This document shows positions 32,102 to 45,500 of a stretch of 64,000 nucleotides of DNA, piece after piece. The stretch is taken from positions 248,001 to 312,000 of the forward strand of contig NW_026570352.1 of assembly GCF_019649055.1 (NCBI RefSeq). The letters run 5' to 3'. The notes under the pieces were generated by a model, which saw only the letters and a list, made by a program, of their open reading frames with translations, ran no database searches and was not told the origin of the DNA. The stretch is from Paramacrobiotus metropolitanus (lineage: Eukaryota; Tardigrada; Eutardigrada; Parachela; Macrobiotidae). The position numbers and the translations under genes were made by a program. Positions within the stretch are counted from its first letter, which is position 1; each line of letters starts with the position of its first letter.

Positions 32102-34591
32102 AAATTAAATATTATATTTATTAGTCCACTTATTAGTAATAAAATAATGGTTTTATAATAATAAAATAATGATAATAATAATAATAATAATGATAACAAT
32201 AATAATAAAATAATGATGTAATAAAATAATGATTTTATTACCTTTAATCAATAATTTATTGCATTTTGAAATTAATGAAATTGGACTACAAACAATTTGG
32301 ATTTTCTTCGCAAACGAAAACTTCACACCCACAATTCAATACAGGTTCGACAATAATTAATTATTTAAAACTTAAAACAAGGGTAATAACGTGTCGCATC
32401 AGTAAAACTTTAGTAAAAAGAATTCCCAATGCAAATAAAATATACAGTATCTGTGCTGTTTGCATACTGATATTAATACTCAACACAGACAACACTGTAT
32501 TCGAAGTACTTTTAACGCACGCACGCACCTGCATGGGATCATCTTGTTTTCTAATTTTCTAATATTTCCACATGTTCCGGAACTTCCATGCTTGATCCTA
32601 AACCATGGGAGGCTTCGACAAGTTGGATCTTCAGTGGAAAAGAGGTTTTTGACAATCAGTGAACTGACGCAAGTCGAGAGCTGGCAAAACCCACTAACCG
32701 TTGCAACAGCAAAGGCTTAACTCACACAATCACAGCGCAAAAACAGCAATCTTAACCATTTCCCAGGAGCAATCGTTATAAGTTTCATATATACAAAAAT
32801 GCCTTCGTGATTACAACAATTCCGTAAAGCAAAAACAGAGGTCTGAGAAAAATCAAGTTGGGAACTTGGGAGAAGAGCAGTTTATAATTTATTGCTATAA
32901 GTTTGCAATTTGCAGAAACAATCACTACCAGCACTAACACGCTACACTGATGTGTAATAAGTACAGTATGGTGCGTCTACACTGCAGCAACGGTAGCACC
33001 GCCTCCAAGCGCGGGAAAAGCAAACTACCCCGGCAGGCAGTTCCAGATCGTCCATCAAAATGTTTCAGTACATTGTATTGTAATAATATTTATTTAATTA
33101 CTTGCTGAATAATTTTGTTGATGTAATTTTGTTAGCTTTTAACTTGGAATTTGTGTAATTATTTATGATTTTCTGGGCCAGAATATTTCAGCACTACGCT
33201 GGGCAAGTTCTTCCCACGAATCTGAACCAGATCTGGCCCACAATGCGTTGGCCCGGAAATGCCATTATCCTGGAACAGAAAATGCTCCGGATAGGCCAGA
33301 GTGTTTCGTGCCCCGATCGGGCTTGATTTCGTTTCTAGAAATTGCACTGGGCTGTCACCGTGTCACGTATCAAAGGGGCGTTGATGCTGCTCTGCTGTTT
33401 AATTAACTGCTCTTTAATTGATCGTGAACTAAACTGATAAAACATTACAAACAACCACAGATCTTATACTGGTGCTGGCATTGTTGCCATGCACCGTTAC
33501 ACCTTCCTTTGTTAAGAAAAATTTTCTTAACAGGCTAAAATTGTGATATGCAAGAATAACCGTACGCATAACAGTACTAGCATTAATATTAGTTTTTATC
33601 GTTTCTTCCACGACATCGCGCAATGCCGCCACGAAAAACTCTACAAAAAAATGTGCAGACTTACAAAATAGTAATATTGCATTAAATAATCTTTTTCAAA
33701 ATTCTGAAAATTCGGCTAGTTGAAATATGTAATTCTCTATTATCTGCCAATAATTCACCGTACTTCCAGTCCATCACCAAAAACAACCTAAATCATTAAT
33801 TCTGTAATGGTAAGCATTGAATAAAAAGTAATAAGAAGAACATTTTTGAAAAAGGCAGCCGGCGTAGACAACAATGTAAGATTAACGAGAAGATAATTAT
33901 TCTTTAAAAACGTACAAGGCATAAGAAAAGCAATACAATGATACTTGTATAAAAACAGCACGAAAACAGTAAAGAATATTCGGGGAAAAAGAAACAAAAA
34001 AGGCACAAGCCATAAGAAAAATTATATAAAAGTAGTATAGAAATAATTTGAATACCGTAATATTATGTACATTTACAATACTACGTACATACGGACCAGA
34101 AGTGGAGATGCACCATCACCGCTTTGCCCACACCGGCTCCGCCCACCTACCAATAACGTCTCCGTTATCGTTAATTCTGGCTAGAAGTTTTTGGGCTTTG
34201 TTACTGTTTTCAAATAGTTTATCTAATTTTTGGCCTTTTTTAAAGAAGCGTATTAGCCCTGTAATTATTAAAGACAATGCGGATGCGGTTTCAGGAACTC
34301 TACCGGGAACGAATAAAGTTGTTGATAACAGTGATTTTAGTTGTTTTTTTGTCTTATGTGTGCAATACCGGCCGTAGTGATTGATGTGCCTCATGACTGT
34401 TGTGTCGCGGTATAAACATCATAAAAGTCAGTTAATTTCTAACAAACAAAGCGTTACATATACGCTTTTCCGATTCAGTGCCCCGGATATGGCATATACT
34501 TGTGGATTAATCATGAAGAAATTTTGTAAGGAGTTGGCATTTCTGTGTAAGAAAACCATTCTAATAGAAAAATATGCACAGGTCGCCGGTG
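32102..34591. other. AT-rich non-coding DNA with ATA/ATG trinucleotide repeats
   Basis: A degenerate AATAATAATG repeat lies at 32150-32230. A GC-richer stretch with GGCCAGA-type words occurs at 33165-33320. A minus frame of about 90 residues at 34116-34394 matches no family I know. Confidence 0.4.
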
Positions 34592-34634
34592 GCTAAAATG
34601 CCGGTGTTGTGATTCACAACACCGGCATTTTAGC
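34592..34634. repeat. Perfect palindrome, 21-bp arms, 1-base spacer
   Basis: GCTAAAATGCCGGTGTTGTG-A, then T at 34613, then the exact reverse complement. Confidence 0.8.
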
Positions 34635-36860
34635 ACTTCACACAACTTGTGAAGTTCCGTTACCATGTCATATTACTGCTCAAAGGAAAGTCATACACAG
34701 TTAAACGTACAGCTTGAAAAATAATAAATCAAACAGTGCTACGGAAGTGGCTTTGCTAGAGGGATATTAGAAGTCACATTTGGTAACTACGAGTCAAAGG
34801 TGGTAAACCGTGGTACGCGGCGCCTTCATCTATAAAAAATAATGGATTACGTAATACATGTTTATAGAACTTAAAAAATAATTTATGTAAAAAATATAAG
34901 ATTACCATAATATGATATTATATGAAATAAAAATACAGCGAAACCGTACACACTCCGTACAAAAAAATTTGTAGGTAATTCAAAAAACATTTTATTCATG
35001 AACCGAATTTTGAGAAATGTTTTTGGGGAGTGTAACACCTAACAACCTGGGTGCCGCACCCTCTGTAGTGTCTATAGTGGAGGCTTTTTAAACACCAGCA
35101 TTGCGCTTGATATGTAGTTCTTGCGCGCTTGAGCAAGAAATGAATCACCCAGCATTTCAACTGAAGAAAAGCGAGTACGCACATAATCAACATGGACTTA
35201 ATTTGTGATTAAATCGCAATGTGGCAGCTTAAGTTAATTCAGCAGAATATGGCGCGCGCAAATGCTAATGTGCTGTATATTTTATACAATGTGCATCAGT
35301 CATGTGTCTAAAAACATTAATTTCAATGTCAGTGCCATATAGCGCGCAAAGGCATTCAGCTCAATGTTCTTTAAGACAAAAGTAAATTGGTTTCAATCTT
35401 AAAGAGTGACTAAACTCGTTCATGATTTTAATTTAATCTACCTTAATTCAATTTAATCACAATCAGAGCAGGTAGCCCGTATCCGGCTAGGTTGACAGTC
35501 TAGCACGGGATTTTAAACGTGGGTGATACAAATATACCGGTGTACATCAGTACATGTATATGCTCATTTGCGTGTCACTACCGGAAACGCTTAGCAGGCC
35601 ACTACGCGCACTAATATTCTACACATGTATTAATTTTCGTACACTTTTGCTTTTGCAGATACTTTGCCATACATATGGCGACCTTGACGGTAGCCGGTAG
35701 CGGATGTTCTTGAATAATTGGCAGCAGCGAGCCAGTTCACAAAGGGCGCTGTGTTCTATGAATTGTATTTTTTACTCGTACTAGACCGTGGACGGATATG
35801 AGAACAGTGCGGTAGCAGTACGACGTTGATATTGCACTGTGTAATTATATATTATTATCTATAAGCGTTTGTTATGTCTGTGGGCGAATTGGATCTTGTA
35901 GTGTTATGCACTGTATGCAGCCAGTTACAAGTAAGAACAAGCAGCTGTCAAGTAAGAACTGGAGACTGTAGCCACGTAAGAAGCCATAGCTTAACAGCAA
36001 TTATGTCATTTACAATAAAATAATTATCATGACAGTACAGTAATTTGGAATTTTAATTACTTGTTACGAATCATTTAAAACCCGTGCTGTCAGTCACAAA
36101 CCTGTTTTGATGGTGAGCAATACAAAAGTACCCAAGTTATTTGCCTGCGGTGCTTTACTTACAACAAAACTCGCACACAATCGATATATTTCAACATTTT
36201 GCAACATTCGTATACCGGCATCGTCCGTAAGGACTTGATTAAGACCAACACCGTTTTCCCAGTATACCGGCATGAACAGCCGGGAAGTACGATCCCGTGT
36301 TGCCGTTTTTACTTCAACAGCGCTGGTGTAGTTGTTTACCTGCTTACACCGTTTCCTTCGGAAGTGGAGCGGCATCCTTCCCTGCGCTATCCGCTGCACT
36401 GCAAGCTGCCGGTACATGTGGCGTATATTGTTGAAGGTTAACAAGCGAGTAATCGTTAGTTTACGGGGTCATTGGTTGATGCTGCGTGCAACGGGGAAAC
36501 ACGCGCGTCGACTGTGTACGGCATTTTAGATTTGATTTAGTTTAAATTCAAACACGTTGTTTATTTTTTATTCGTAACATTAATCGTTATGGCTTTTAAT
36601 CTTCAACCACAAAAGTTGTCTTCTACCGGCTTCTGAAAATATTTGAACTGTGCAACGATCTCTTAATATACAGCTATATGGTACACGAATAAATATTTTA
36701 TAGCTATATTAAAGAACAGAAACAAGGAATTTCAAATTACAAAATTAGTAGAGCATGCAGCTGTCGCCCGTGCAGCAGTTCCGTGCCAGCAGCCCACACA
36801 CGTGCGGATTCCAAAAGGTCACCTAGCATCTGAGCATCTATGCACTTCCTGAGACCGCAT
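34635..36860. other. Non-coding DNA, no gene recognised
   Basis: Frames over 36094-36444 are open on both strands, but neither shows a domain or convincing splice sites. Confidence 0.35.
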
Positions 36861-37028
36861 CCGCTTGACTTGTGAACTATTTCACCGTGACGCTCCCGAT
36901 CCGAGTTCCGACCGAGCCGGGGAACACCTACGCTTACGTCGGCTGGGGAGCATTACCCACATGGAGAAACGCACTGACCCCGCTCACTGCACACTGGAGA
37001 TACGCCGTGATTCGCCGTTTGGCGGAAC

Positions 37029-37502
37029 TTGGTACTTCCATGGCCTTGCCTAGCGGATCCCGGGTCTCGTCCTCGGTATCCGCAGCGGCCCGCATCCCAC
37101 CCAGCAAGGTGCCCTACAAAGGGAAACGGGTCTTCCATTGGGTTAGCTTCAGCCTGGCGACGCGTCACTGCTGTCGCCGCTGCAGGATTAATTCATCTAA
37201 CTGAGACCAAGCAGCTGTACTCGGCGTCCAGCGACGCTCATTCACTGGTGTTCAGGCGACGCAGATCCCACAAATTCCTCGATCCCGCGTCACCCAGCAC
37301 GGATACGGCCGACGGAAACTCCACGAGCGGCTCCGTCTACCCGGGCCAACCATTCCACCGGATACTAGGGGCACTATCTACACAGTTTTCTCAGACAATA
37401 GCAATAACGCCCGTTCGAATTGGGCTTGCTACGTCTCCGCCACTGCAGGCACCAGCGACACGGAAGTCTGCAAGTCTGTTCGCTAAGTACGTAATATTAT
37501 GA
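37029..37502 (+). CDS. Hypothetical open frame, Ser/Thr/Pro-rich
   Basis: A 157-residue open frame lies in a GC-richer stretch (about 36.87-37.45 kb), with Ser/Thr/Pro-rich parts (DPASPSTDTADGNSTSGSV) and a basic patch (FRRRRSHKF). A fair donor (GCTAA|GTACGT) lies near its end. A second frame over 36872-37204 overlaps. No homology is recognised; it may be one exon of a larger gene or chance. Confidence 0.2.
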   Translation: MVLPWPCLADPGSRPRYPQRPASHPARCPTKGNGSSIGLASAWRRVTAVAAAGLIHLTETKQLYSASSDAHSLVFRRRRSHKFLDPASPSTDTADGNSTSGSVYPGQPFHRILGALSTQFSQTIAITPVRIGLATSPPLQAPATRKSASLFAKYVIL

Positions 37503-37813
37503 GTCGGCATTAATGTACTGTTATACGAGTATAATAATATGAGTTATTGACAATTCTTTTTCTTCCGGCCCCGGAAGCATATTGCAAAAATTACTTTGCG
37601 GAAAACCTACAGGATATCATCTGATCGATGATTATGTGATACGATGTGGAACCATTTGATTGGTTGATAGGTCTGACTGATTTGAAGCTGGCGCTTTTTC
37701 CTATATAAGCGAATATCCCAACAAAGAACATGCACAACCTAATTTGCAGCACTCTACCTTTTCATCATTTTTTCATTCTTTTTTTGTTCCCACACCACCG
37801 AATCAATCATGCC

Positions 37814-37873
37814 AGCGCTGGTAGCCCTGGTACATCTCGTTATATAATAAGATGTACCAAGGCTACCAGCGCT
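37814..37873. repeat. Hairpin, 24-bp arms, 12-base loop
   Basis: AGCGCTGGTAGCC.TGGTACATCT pairs with its complement at 37850-37873, with one mismatch. Confidence 0.7.
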
Positions 37874-37903
37874 ACTATATATGGTGATTATCTCAGCGAT
37901 AAT

Positions 37904-38003
37904 CGGCCCGATCGAAATCTGTTTCTTAACCATTTGATGATGTTGGTACCAACTACAGTACCAACATCATCAAATGGGTAAGAAACAGATTTCGATCCGG
38001 CCG
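37904..38003. repeat. Hairpin, 46-bp arms, 8-base loop
   Basis: 37904-37949 pairs with 37958-38003 with two mismatches (CGGCC.GATCGAAATCTG...GATGATGTTGGTAC). It lies 30 bp from the previous hairpin. Confidence 0.75.
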
Positions 38004-38574
38004 AAAGCATTAGAAGGAGAAATTCCGCAGGATAAAACGAAAAGGTAAGTTGACACCTATCCGTTAAATCTCACGGGGTTTCATTCGCCACAGTTTTCTG
38101 ATTTTCTAGAATATAGATCCTGCACCGGGCCACCGCCACCGTCGCCATTCACCGCAGTGACCTTGCTCTTCCACAATTCGCTTCCCTTGCCCGCTCCATA
38201 ATAACTCAAGGCGCCGGCCGACTGATAACAACTTAACGGGTCACTTTTTTATCCGGCTCGGCATGGCATCCTGGATAACACTTATGCATTGCTCCGACTA
38301 CGAATCATCCATATTTCTACCACTGTCTTATATGGGCTCTCCTTAGCTCACTCTCCCATATCTGGGCTCCCGGCTAGTTAGCAGTACCCGTCAAATTAAA
38401 TTTATCAAATTTATAGCAGAACCCTTTTCTATTTCTTTCAACCGGATTTACCAGAAAACCTTCGTTGAACTCAAAGATGACGACAGTGGAAGCAGAGGTG
38501 TGACTTCACCGGTGGAACAAATTGATTAGTGACAGAAGGGTAGATATGGCAATCAGACAATGGTTTAAAGAATA
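38004..38574. other. Intergenic, nothing identified
   Basis: No conserved frame or repeat was recognised. Confidence 0.35.
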
Positions 38575-38768
38575 CGAGGGAATGTCAGTAGCGCACCTAG
38601 ATAATCCCTTGTATTGCCGTCACCCGCCTGGAGTGTGACGTTACGGCACTACATATAGCTAAATCTGGCGCGGTACATACGCACCATGTACAGCCACAAC
38701 GTCATACTCCAGCCGGCTGACGGCAGCAAGTACAGGGATAATCTAGGTGCGCTACTGACATCCCCTCG
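38575..38768. mobile_element. Short mariner-like MITE (194 bp)
   Basis: Arms of about 80 bp start CGAGGG.ATGTCAGTAGCGCA and are repeated inverted at the right end, flanked by TA at 38573-38574 and 38769-38770. The CGAGGG start and TA target recall mariner termini. It is non-coding. Confidence 0.6.
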
Positions 38769-40049
38769 TATGTAGAAATGTAAACGTGTAAGGCGTTGAA
38801 TTTTGGATTCAGCGATAGGGAGTGACATTACGATACCGAATAACTTGAACAAAAGTCTCATAAAACACATTCTTCGTGAACACAGAATCCGAAAGCCGAT
38901 GTTCTATTGGCGGTGAGACCGGCGGTGAGTGTTCCAACTTTTCGGTCAGGGCTATAGAAAATTCGGCTCAGAAGTTCTTTCATCGCTGTATGTACCGACA
39001 ATCGACAGGATTTTTGCAGTACCGTCACTTCTGTGCAAAGCTGCGTCGCACCACATCGTTCAAGACTTTAGTCCAGCACCAACATTTAAGGTCGATGCGT
39101 TTGAAAAGATTTTGAACCCGGCTTGTGTGTTTGCGGGTATATTGATATTGCGTATATTGCTATACATGATCTTTACATAATTTGTGGTCTATTTAATTGT
39201 CTGATTGTAAGACATCCTGAATGTATTATCCCAGCCAATAGTTTTCTTTTGGTCTTTAACGTGCGAAGGCTTAGCTTTCCACGGGTTATGCATGCGCATG
39301 TCCCATGGACTGAAAACTTTGTAAATATGCTTTTATCGTTGTCGAAAAGTTGCATACTGCATGTTCCTTATTGATTGTGTCTGAAGCCTAGAGAGGGCGT
39401 CAAGCGCTGTTACAAGGACATTAAACTCCATTAAATTATTATGTGGGCCATGAACACAATATGTCTATTTCGTACACGTCCGTCAGACTGACCACTGCAT
39501 CCATCCGACTATTTATCGGGAGCTCTGGCACCCCATATAAACGTTTTGTTAAAGCCAGTTTAATTCACTTGTCTAGTTATACCGATATGTCCGCGTATTG
39601 ATATTTATCGCACCCGAGCACAGCACACACTACGTAACTGTTACAGCGGCAACTGGACATTGCTGCTACTTGCTACGTCACACTTTACTGCAGAAAAACC
39701 CATCACCTAATAACATTTAACATTTTTGTTGGCAGTTAGACAGGGCTACTGTGCTCAGGACGTACAGGGGAGCCCCCCGGCGCCCGGTAATCACACGTGC
39801 GCCAGGGCTGAAAAAATTTGTGCCCGCTATGCCGGTTGAATGTGTAAACTGAAAAATCTTTCTGTAAAAGTTCAGCAAGTTTTTAAAAAACAATAATGAG
39901 TTCACACGCTATTCAGTCAAAGCCTTGACCTTTAAATCGTTAAAGCCGCGATAAAAGCCAGAACCTGTACCTATCAATCCATTCAAAATCGAAATCAAGG
40001 GCGGCATACTGCAAAATAAGGAAAACAAATCAGCTCCACTTCTTGCCAT
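38769..40049. other. Non-coding or unassigned DNA
   Basis: A frame over 38929-39180 (YRKFGSEVLSSLYVPTIDRI) is open but matches nothing I recognise. Confidence 0.3.
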
Positions 40050-40466
40050 TTACCAAGAACGTTTCCTTACCATCCTACGCGTCGGCGAACAGTTGACACA
40101 CAGCCACCCTATTTTGTTTGACTTGATTACAGGATCACAGATATGTACTATCTCTTCAAAAACACATCTCTGCAGCGCCTGTAGCATGTCGGCCGCCCCT
40201 GGACGGCGCTGCGCGATCTGGTTGGATTCGTTCAAAAACTTGTCAAACTTTTCCTGTTTATACAGCTGCGAGTCGAGCTCGCTCTGCAGGCTGCTTTGTA
40301 GATACACAATTAGGACATTTTTAGGATGAAAGTGACCGGAAATGACGCAAAAAACTTTCACCTTGGCAAGGTTGGCTAGGAAGATCATGACCGCGTTGGA
40401 GGAATCTTTGCGCACTATCTCGAAGTAGGAGCGAATCAGCCGCTCGATCACCTCGCATTCGCGCCG
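40050..40466 (-). pseudogene. Drp1: Dynamin-related protein 1 GED fragment
   Basis: After a minus-strand acceptor (CCGCAG) the frame reads [21 protein letters not shown], then [23 protein letters not shown], and [15 protein letters not shown]. This is the GTPase effector domain at the C-terminus of DRP1/DNM1L, which drives mitochondrial and peroxisomal fission. Between the first and second halves lies an in-frame insertion of about 24 residues. It begins GTGAAA, like a donor, but no acceptor gives the right phase. A few residues of the GED are missing before AVM. The tail past the GED is longer than in DRP1. No upstream exon (GTPase, middle domain) was found, so this is an isolated fragment. 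Confidence 0.65.
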
Positions 40467-40478
40467 CTCCTGCGGCAA

Positions 40479-42509
40479 CTACTTAATTGCCAGCCACAGT
40501 AGCCAGCGACTGTCAACACAGCAATATGTGTCCACTTGCTTATCTGCAAATTGTTACCGATTTTTAATGAACACCCGCACTAGTGTAGCAGTGCAGAGTA
40601 AGACTACGAGAGAGTTATGGTAACCACCACCTTTCAACATTTTCTCATACGAATGCGACTGGAAGCAGCACAAACCTGGAGTATCAGGTGACTTGGTGGC
40701 GCCGAAATTGACGCTGAAGTTGCACCACAAAGCCGCCGCTTCAGCCGAGTCGACCGCCGGCTAAATCACAGCCAGCTGGAGCCCTCAGCCGGCCAACGGT
40801 CCGCTTTGGCTTGCAAAACCCTCAGCCGGCTGGCCAATCGCCGACTCTCGGCCACCCACTGACATCCCTAGCCAGTCCCATGTGAGACCCTTTGGAGCGT
40901 GCTGAATAAGTATCAGCAGCAATTGTAGATGCATTGTGAATCTGACATTAAGTACCTCTTTAAAGTTTTGTGCGTTTTGCATGAAATACTACTAAGTACA
41001 AATAATTTTGCTTTGTAATGGGCACAATTCCCGATCAGGATAGTACAGAGGAAGTGCTTGTTGTGAATTTGTTGTGGTACTTAGTTTGTGCTTGTATGTG
41101 ATACTTAATAAAGGTTTAAGTACGCTTTAGCTTTTGGTCAAGAATGCGGCAAAATAGAATGAAAGGTGTAATTTTTATCAAATCCAGCATGTTCCGATCA
41201 TTGTAAAAACGATTAAAGGGCAGTGATAATAGTGGATCTTGGGCAGTGGCGAGTGTTGCTTTATTCGGTAGGCTTGGTCGGTGGATAGACGTGTGAGCTT
41301 TTGCACAATTCTGTTCATTTAACAGTTATCACTGTGCTGGCCTGAGCAGTGGTTTCGCTCTTACCTGGCCTATGCAGCTAACACTAAAAGGAGATCCTGT
41401 AACTTCAGTTCACTCCACAGGCCTAATCGGTGGTACGCACGTTTCAGCAGGTTCGGTCAGTGGACAGTATGGCCATTAATGCGGTTCTTTTCATTAGACA
41501 GCTCAAGTACTTTATTAAAACTAAACTGATTCCCACACAATCACTTCAGCGATACCGCCGGGTAAAACCCAGGTGGGCAAAATTTACAAGGGCGTTTCTT
41601 AGGCCGGTGGATGACTCATCAGTCCGGACGGTTGCGATGGTGCGCGGACTGTAGGTGTATGCCTATCTGCATATCCTTTGCGCATATGAATGCAGAATGT
41701 TAGCAGCCTAGCGCAAAACTGACTACCGGCATACAATATTAAATATACATGATAATAAATTTTATTATCATATATTAGCAATACGTCGAAATAAAAAATG
41801 CATGCCGATAAGCACACGAATACACGTAAACGAACACACCATAAACTAGTGCAGTCTTTGCACAAAATTCTATAATTATCAGTGATTATAATTACAAGCT
41901 TGTAAACGTATGAGTACATGCTTCTTCATTCCTTCATTAACATTGAGATATAACGGGAGCCGGGTGATATGCTATCCCAGAACATTAATAACTAGCGATA
42001 TGGTAGATAACGAGGACCTGCTTTTGGCCTTCCGAATTCAGGTTGGCTGATTGTAAATGTTCAGTTTAAATGTTTGAATGATTTGAAGTATCTTGCTTGT
42101 TGTCGTACGTATGAGGTCTTGTACTCTGTATAAGGAACCGTCCATTATGAAGCGCAGTTTGGTACATAACACTAATAGTTACACTGTGGTAGTTTCGTTA
42201 ATTACTATTAGTTGCAAAGTTGCAGCGTTCACAAAGTTGCGGCAGAAGATCAACACTGAGATCTGTAGTAATGCAAAACAAAGGATAGCCGGCACAATGC
42301 TAACATTCCTTTTTACTGTGGGTGTACAATTGACAAAGGTTTTGATCAGTTTCCGGTATTTATCTTATCTGCTATAAAGATATTATGTACTCTGACGTCG
42401 GTTTTCAGCCACCGTGGTTCGATCTGCCAGAAGTCGTAATCGCGTCCTGAGTTTCTTGGCATAATAAGTTGTACACGAATAATATGAGTATATCTAAAAT
42501 TATGCTGTT
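40479..42509. other. Intergenic, no gene recognised
   Basis: A stretch rich in CAGCCGGC words lies at 40740-40850, and degenerate GCAGTGG-type repeats at 41220-41480. No coding exon was identified. Confidence 0.35.
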
Positions 42510-45500
42510 ATGTCTGGCAAAGATAGTTTAATGGAGATCGAGCCAGATACTTTTGGCAGATCTTATCGGTACACTTTTGGCGAACAGGATTACATTGGCC
42601 GCGGAACCTTTGGCCCTGTGTGCAGAGCAACAATAACGGATCGCGAGAATCAAAGAATCGCGAGATGGTACAGCTGCATGCAGCTCCTTTTGGCTTTTCA
42701 GCACTTTTGGCTTTTCAGCTCCTTTTGGCTTTTTTTTTGGCTTTGGCATCATCTCGTGCGCTACCATCAAGTTAGTATTGCGCGATCAGCCATATCCGGC
42801 GACACATATATTAAACTCATGATGGATTATTACGGTGGTGAGTATTAAGGGGAGTTTGTACTTACCAGAACTTCTCTCACTGCATTTAGGCAATATGGAT
42901 TGTTTTAGATGGAGATCTGGCAGCCCTATTAAAAAGCAGAAGAATACCCGATGTGTCAACCGCCATTCGTTCTAGGGTTGTCATCACGTCGTCACACAGT
43001 TTCACAATCACGCCGTTTTCCTGCTCACAATCCCATCATGCCGAGCAATTGCGGGCGTGATAAAAAAATGTGATGAGTGATGGGACGGTGATGTGATGGG
43101 ATGAATTTTTATTGTTAAAAATGACAGTTCAAACTATAGCGCATCAGCTGTGCATACATTTTTAACAACATTTGTTAAATTTCTAAAGAATTCTGTGGGA
43201 GGCAGTTTAGATTCGAGAAATGCGAAAACTTGCACAAGCATACAGATCTGTACTTGCACAAGTGACTTGATTCGCCTCTGGTTTGATTTGATTTAATTAA
43301 AAAATATTTGCAAAAGCTTGTAGCAGTTTAGTACCGTCATTGTGATATGGCGGTATTAGATTTTGCTGCCAAAATGTCCGGAGATTGGGATGCTGAAGTG
43401 ACGTACCGTAAAGTAAGACGACGAGAAGATTCAGCACTTGACGAAATCCGGCAACGGCTTTGCACTTTTTCCGAACCGCTGCAAAACTGCGAGAACCATA
43501 AGACTTCGCTGCTTGCCAGTTTTGGCTTTGAACTGATGTCAACTCTGAACTGATGTCAACTTGTTGTAGTTTAACTAGTTGCGCGGTTTTATCGAATTTT
43601 TTGAAAGGCATCTTTGTTGAAAACAGGTAGCATAAAATTTAAGAATTTTTTGTCGTGAAAAATATGTCAGAAATTATTCAATAAATTAATAGCCTATCCC
43701 ACCAATCACATCACTTCCTGTTCACATTCCCATCACATCCCACCTCCAAAACCTTGGTGGGATGACAACCCTAATTCGTTCTGCTGTTGACTTAGCGGAC
43801 GGAGTGAACTTTCTCCACGTGAAATGTCGTGAATAACATCATTCACAGTGATGTTAAACCAGCAAATGCTCTGGTCCAAAATCTGGAAAACAACAGTCGA
43901 TTGTTAATTGGAGATTTAGATGATCTCGTCCAGATGCAACAAAGCGTCACATGTTCGGGTGATATGCGTAACATTCGCGGAACCCTCCGGAATATTTCAC
44001 CGGAAATACGCCCAACTGACGTCAGAAAACGTTGGAAGAAAGAGTGATATCTGGAGTGTGGGATGCGTTATACTGGAATTGGGCAACAACGCTGTGGGCA
44101 ATGCAAAGAGGAAGTTACACCGCGGTCCCGCGGATGTGCTCGATGCTGACGCCATTCCCGATACGCAGTATGCTAACTTGATTTTGAAAGGTTACAAGCC
44201 GCTGATCGCTCACTCCGTGCCGTTGGAAATAGCGAAATGTATTTCCTCTTGCTTCGCGGCAGCTGGTTCCCGAATCTCATCATCCGAAATTTTAGAAAAG
44301 TTGACAAATCTTGGAAAATTAAACCAAGAGCAAAGGAAACCGGTCACAGGAGTTACTGTTGGTATTAGTCTTGGGATACACAACAGTAGCGTCATGGTGC
44401 AGACGAACGGTGGGATAGAAACGGTTGGGAACCACATCAAAATGAGCCGTTAATTCCGAGCTATATTGGGTTCGACGAAGGCAGTTGTCATGAAACAATC
44501 ATACTTTGTGGTCAAGAAGCGTTGGATTTCAAGGAAGCCGACCCAAAGAATTGTGTTGGCAGCCTTATTCGTATCATTGGGCTGCAATTCGAAGATGCGG
44601 ATGCAATTAAACACAGATATAATCTGCTCTATGATATCGTGGATGAAAACGGGAGTCTCCGGATCAGAATTAAGGAGCACGGAGGCACTATACAGTATTC
44701 GGTAGAAGAGATAACTTCTATGTTCCTGTTTTATCTTCGGCAACTTGTCGAATGTGGTCAAGCTTTAAACGAGTGGGAGGTAAGGAGCGCTGTAATATCC
44801 GTTCCAGCAACTATGGCCATCGTACAACGCCGGGCCATTAAACTGGCTGCAGCCATGGCGGGAATGGAAACGGCGCGGATCCTAGACGACCCAGTTGCGG
44901 CAGTCCTGCCATATATCACTAGTTTTCCGTGTCGAAAACAACATGTGTTGACGCTTGAACTGAATCTTCAGTACCTTGCTGTCTCCATTCTGAAAGTTGT
45001 TAAATCCAAACCTGGTTCGACAATAGCTAAGTTGTGTTCGTCTAATTATTCTACGCGACTAGCGGAAGAGATAATTGATGAGCGCATTCTGAAGCATGTG
45101 CGAGCAATGTTGAAGGAAGTTTACAGTGTCAGTTTAGTTGCCAACGTAATGCTTGCACTGGGTCTTGCATGTACGAAAATCAACGGGAATGATCGCCAGA
45201 TCATAAAGATCCCTCCATATGTGCTTGGCGGAAAGAGTTTTTCCGTGGCTATAACCCCGTCGATGCTGGCAGTCCTGTGCCATGGTTTGTTCCACAGTAT
45301 CATCGTCCCAGTCGAGGATGTACTAGCAAGAGCCAGTTTGACTGCAAGCGATGTTGCGGACGTAATCATAATGGGGTGTGGACGGTTCGTTCCGCAAATC
45401 ACCGAAGTGTTAATAGGGTTATTTCCTGCGATACAGGTACACGCAACCGTTGATCCACGGATCGTCGTTGCGGAAGGGGCGGCGCTACTGGCATCAAATG

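Noticed and set aside
32150-32230. ATA/ATG trinucleotide repeat as a possible coding repeat
   Set aside because: Stops occur in the relevant frames and it is embedded in AT-rich DNA; a simple microsatellite.
36094-36444. Frames open on both strands (116 and 80 residues)
   Set aside because: No recognisable domain and no convincing splice sites; coding cannot be assigned to either strand.
43297-43611. Open frames inside the hAT MITE (both strands)
   Set aside because: No hAT dimerisation or BED zinc-finger motifs; length and overlap fit chance in an 801-bp non-autonomous element.
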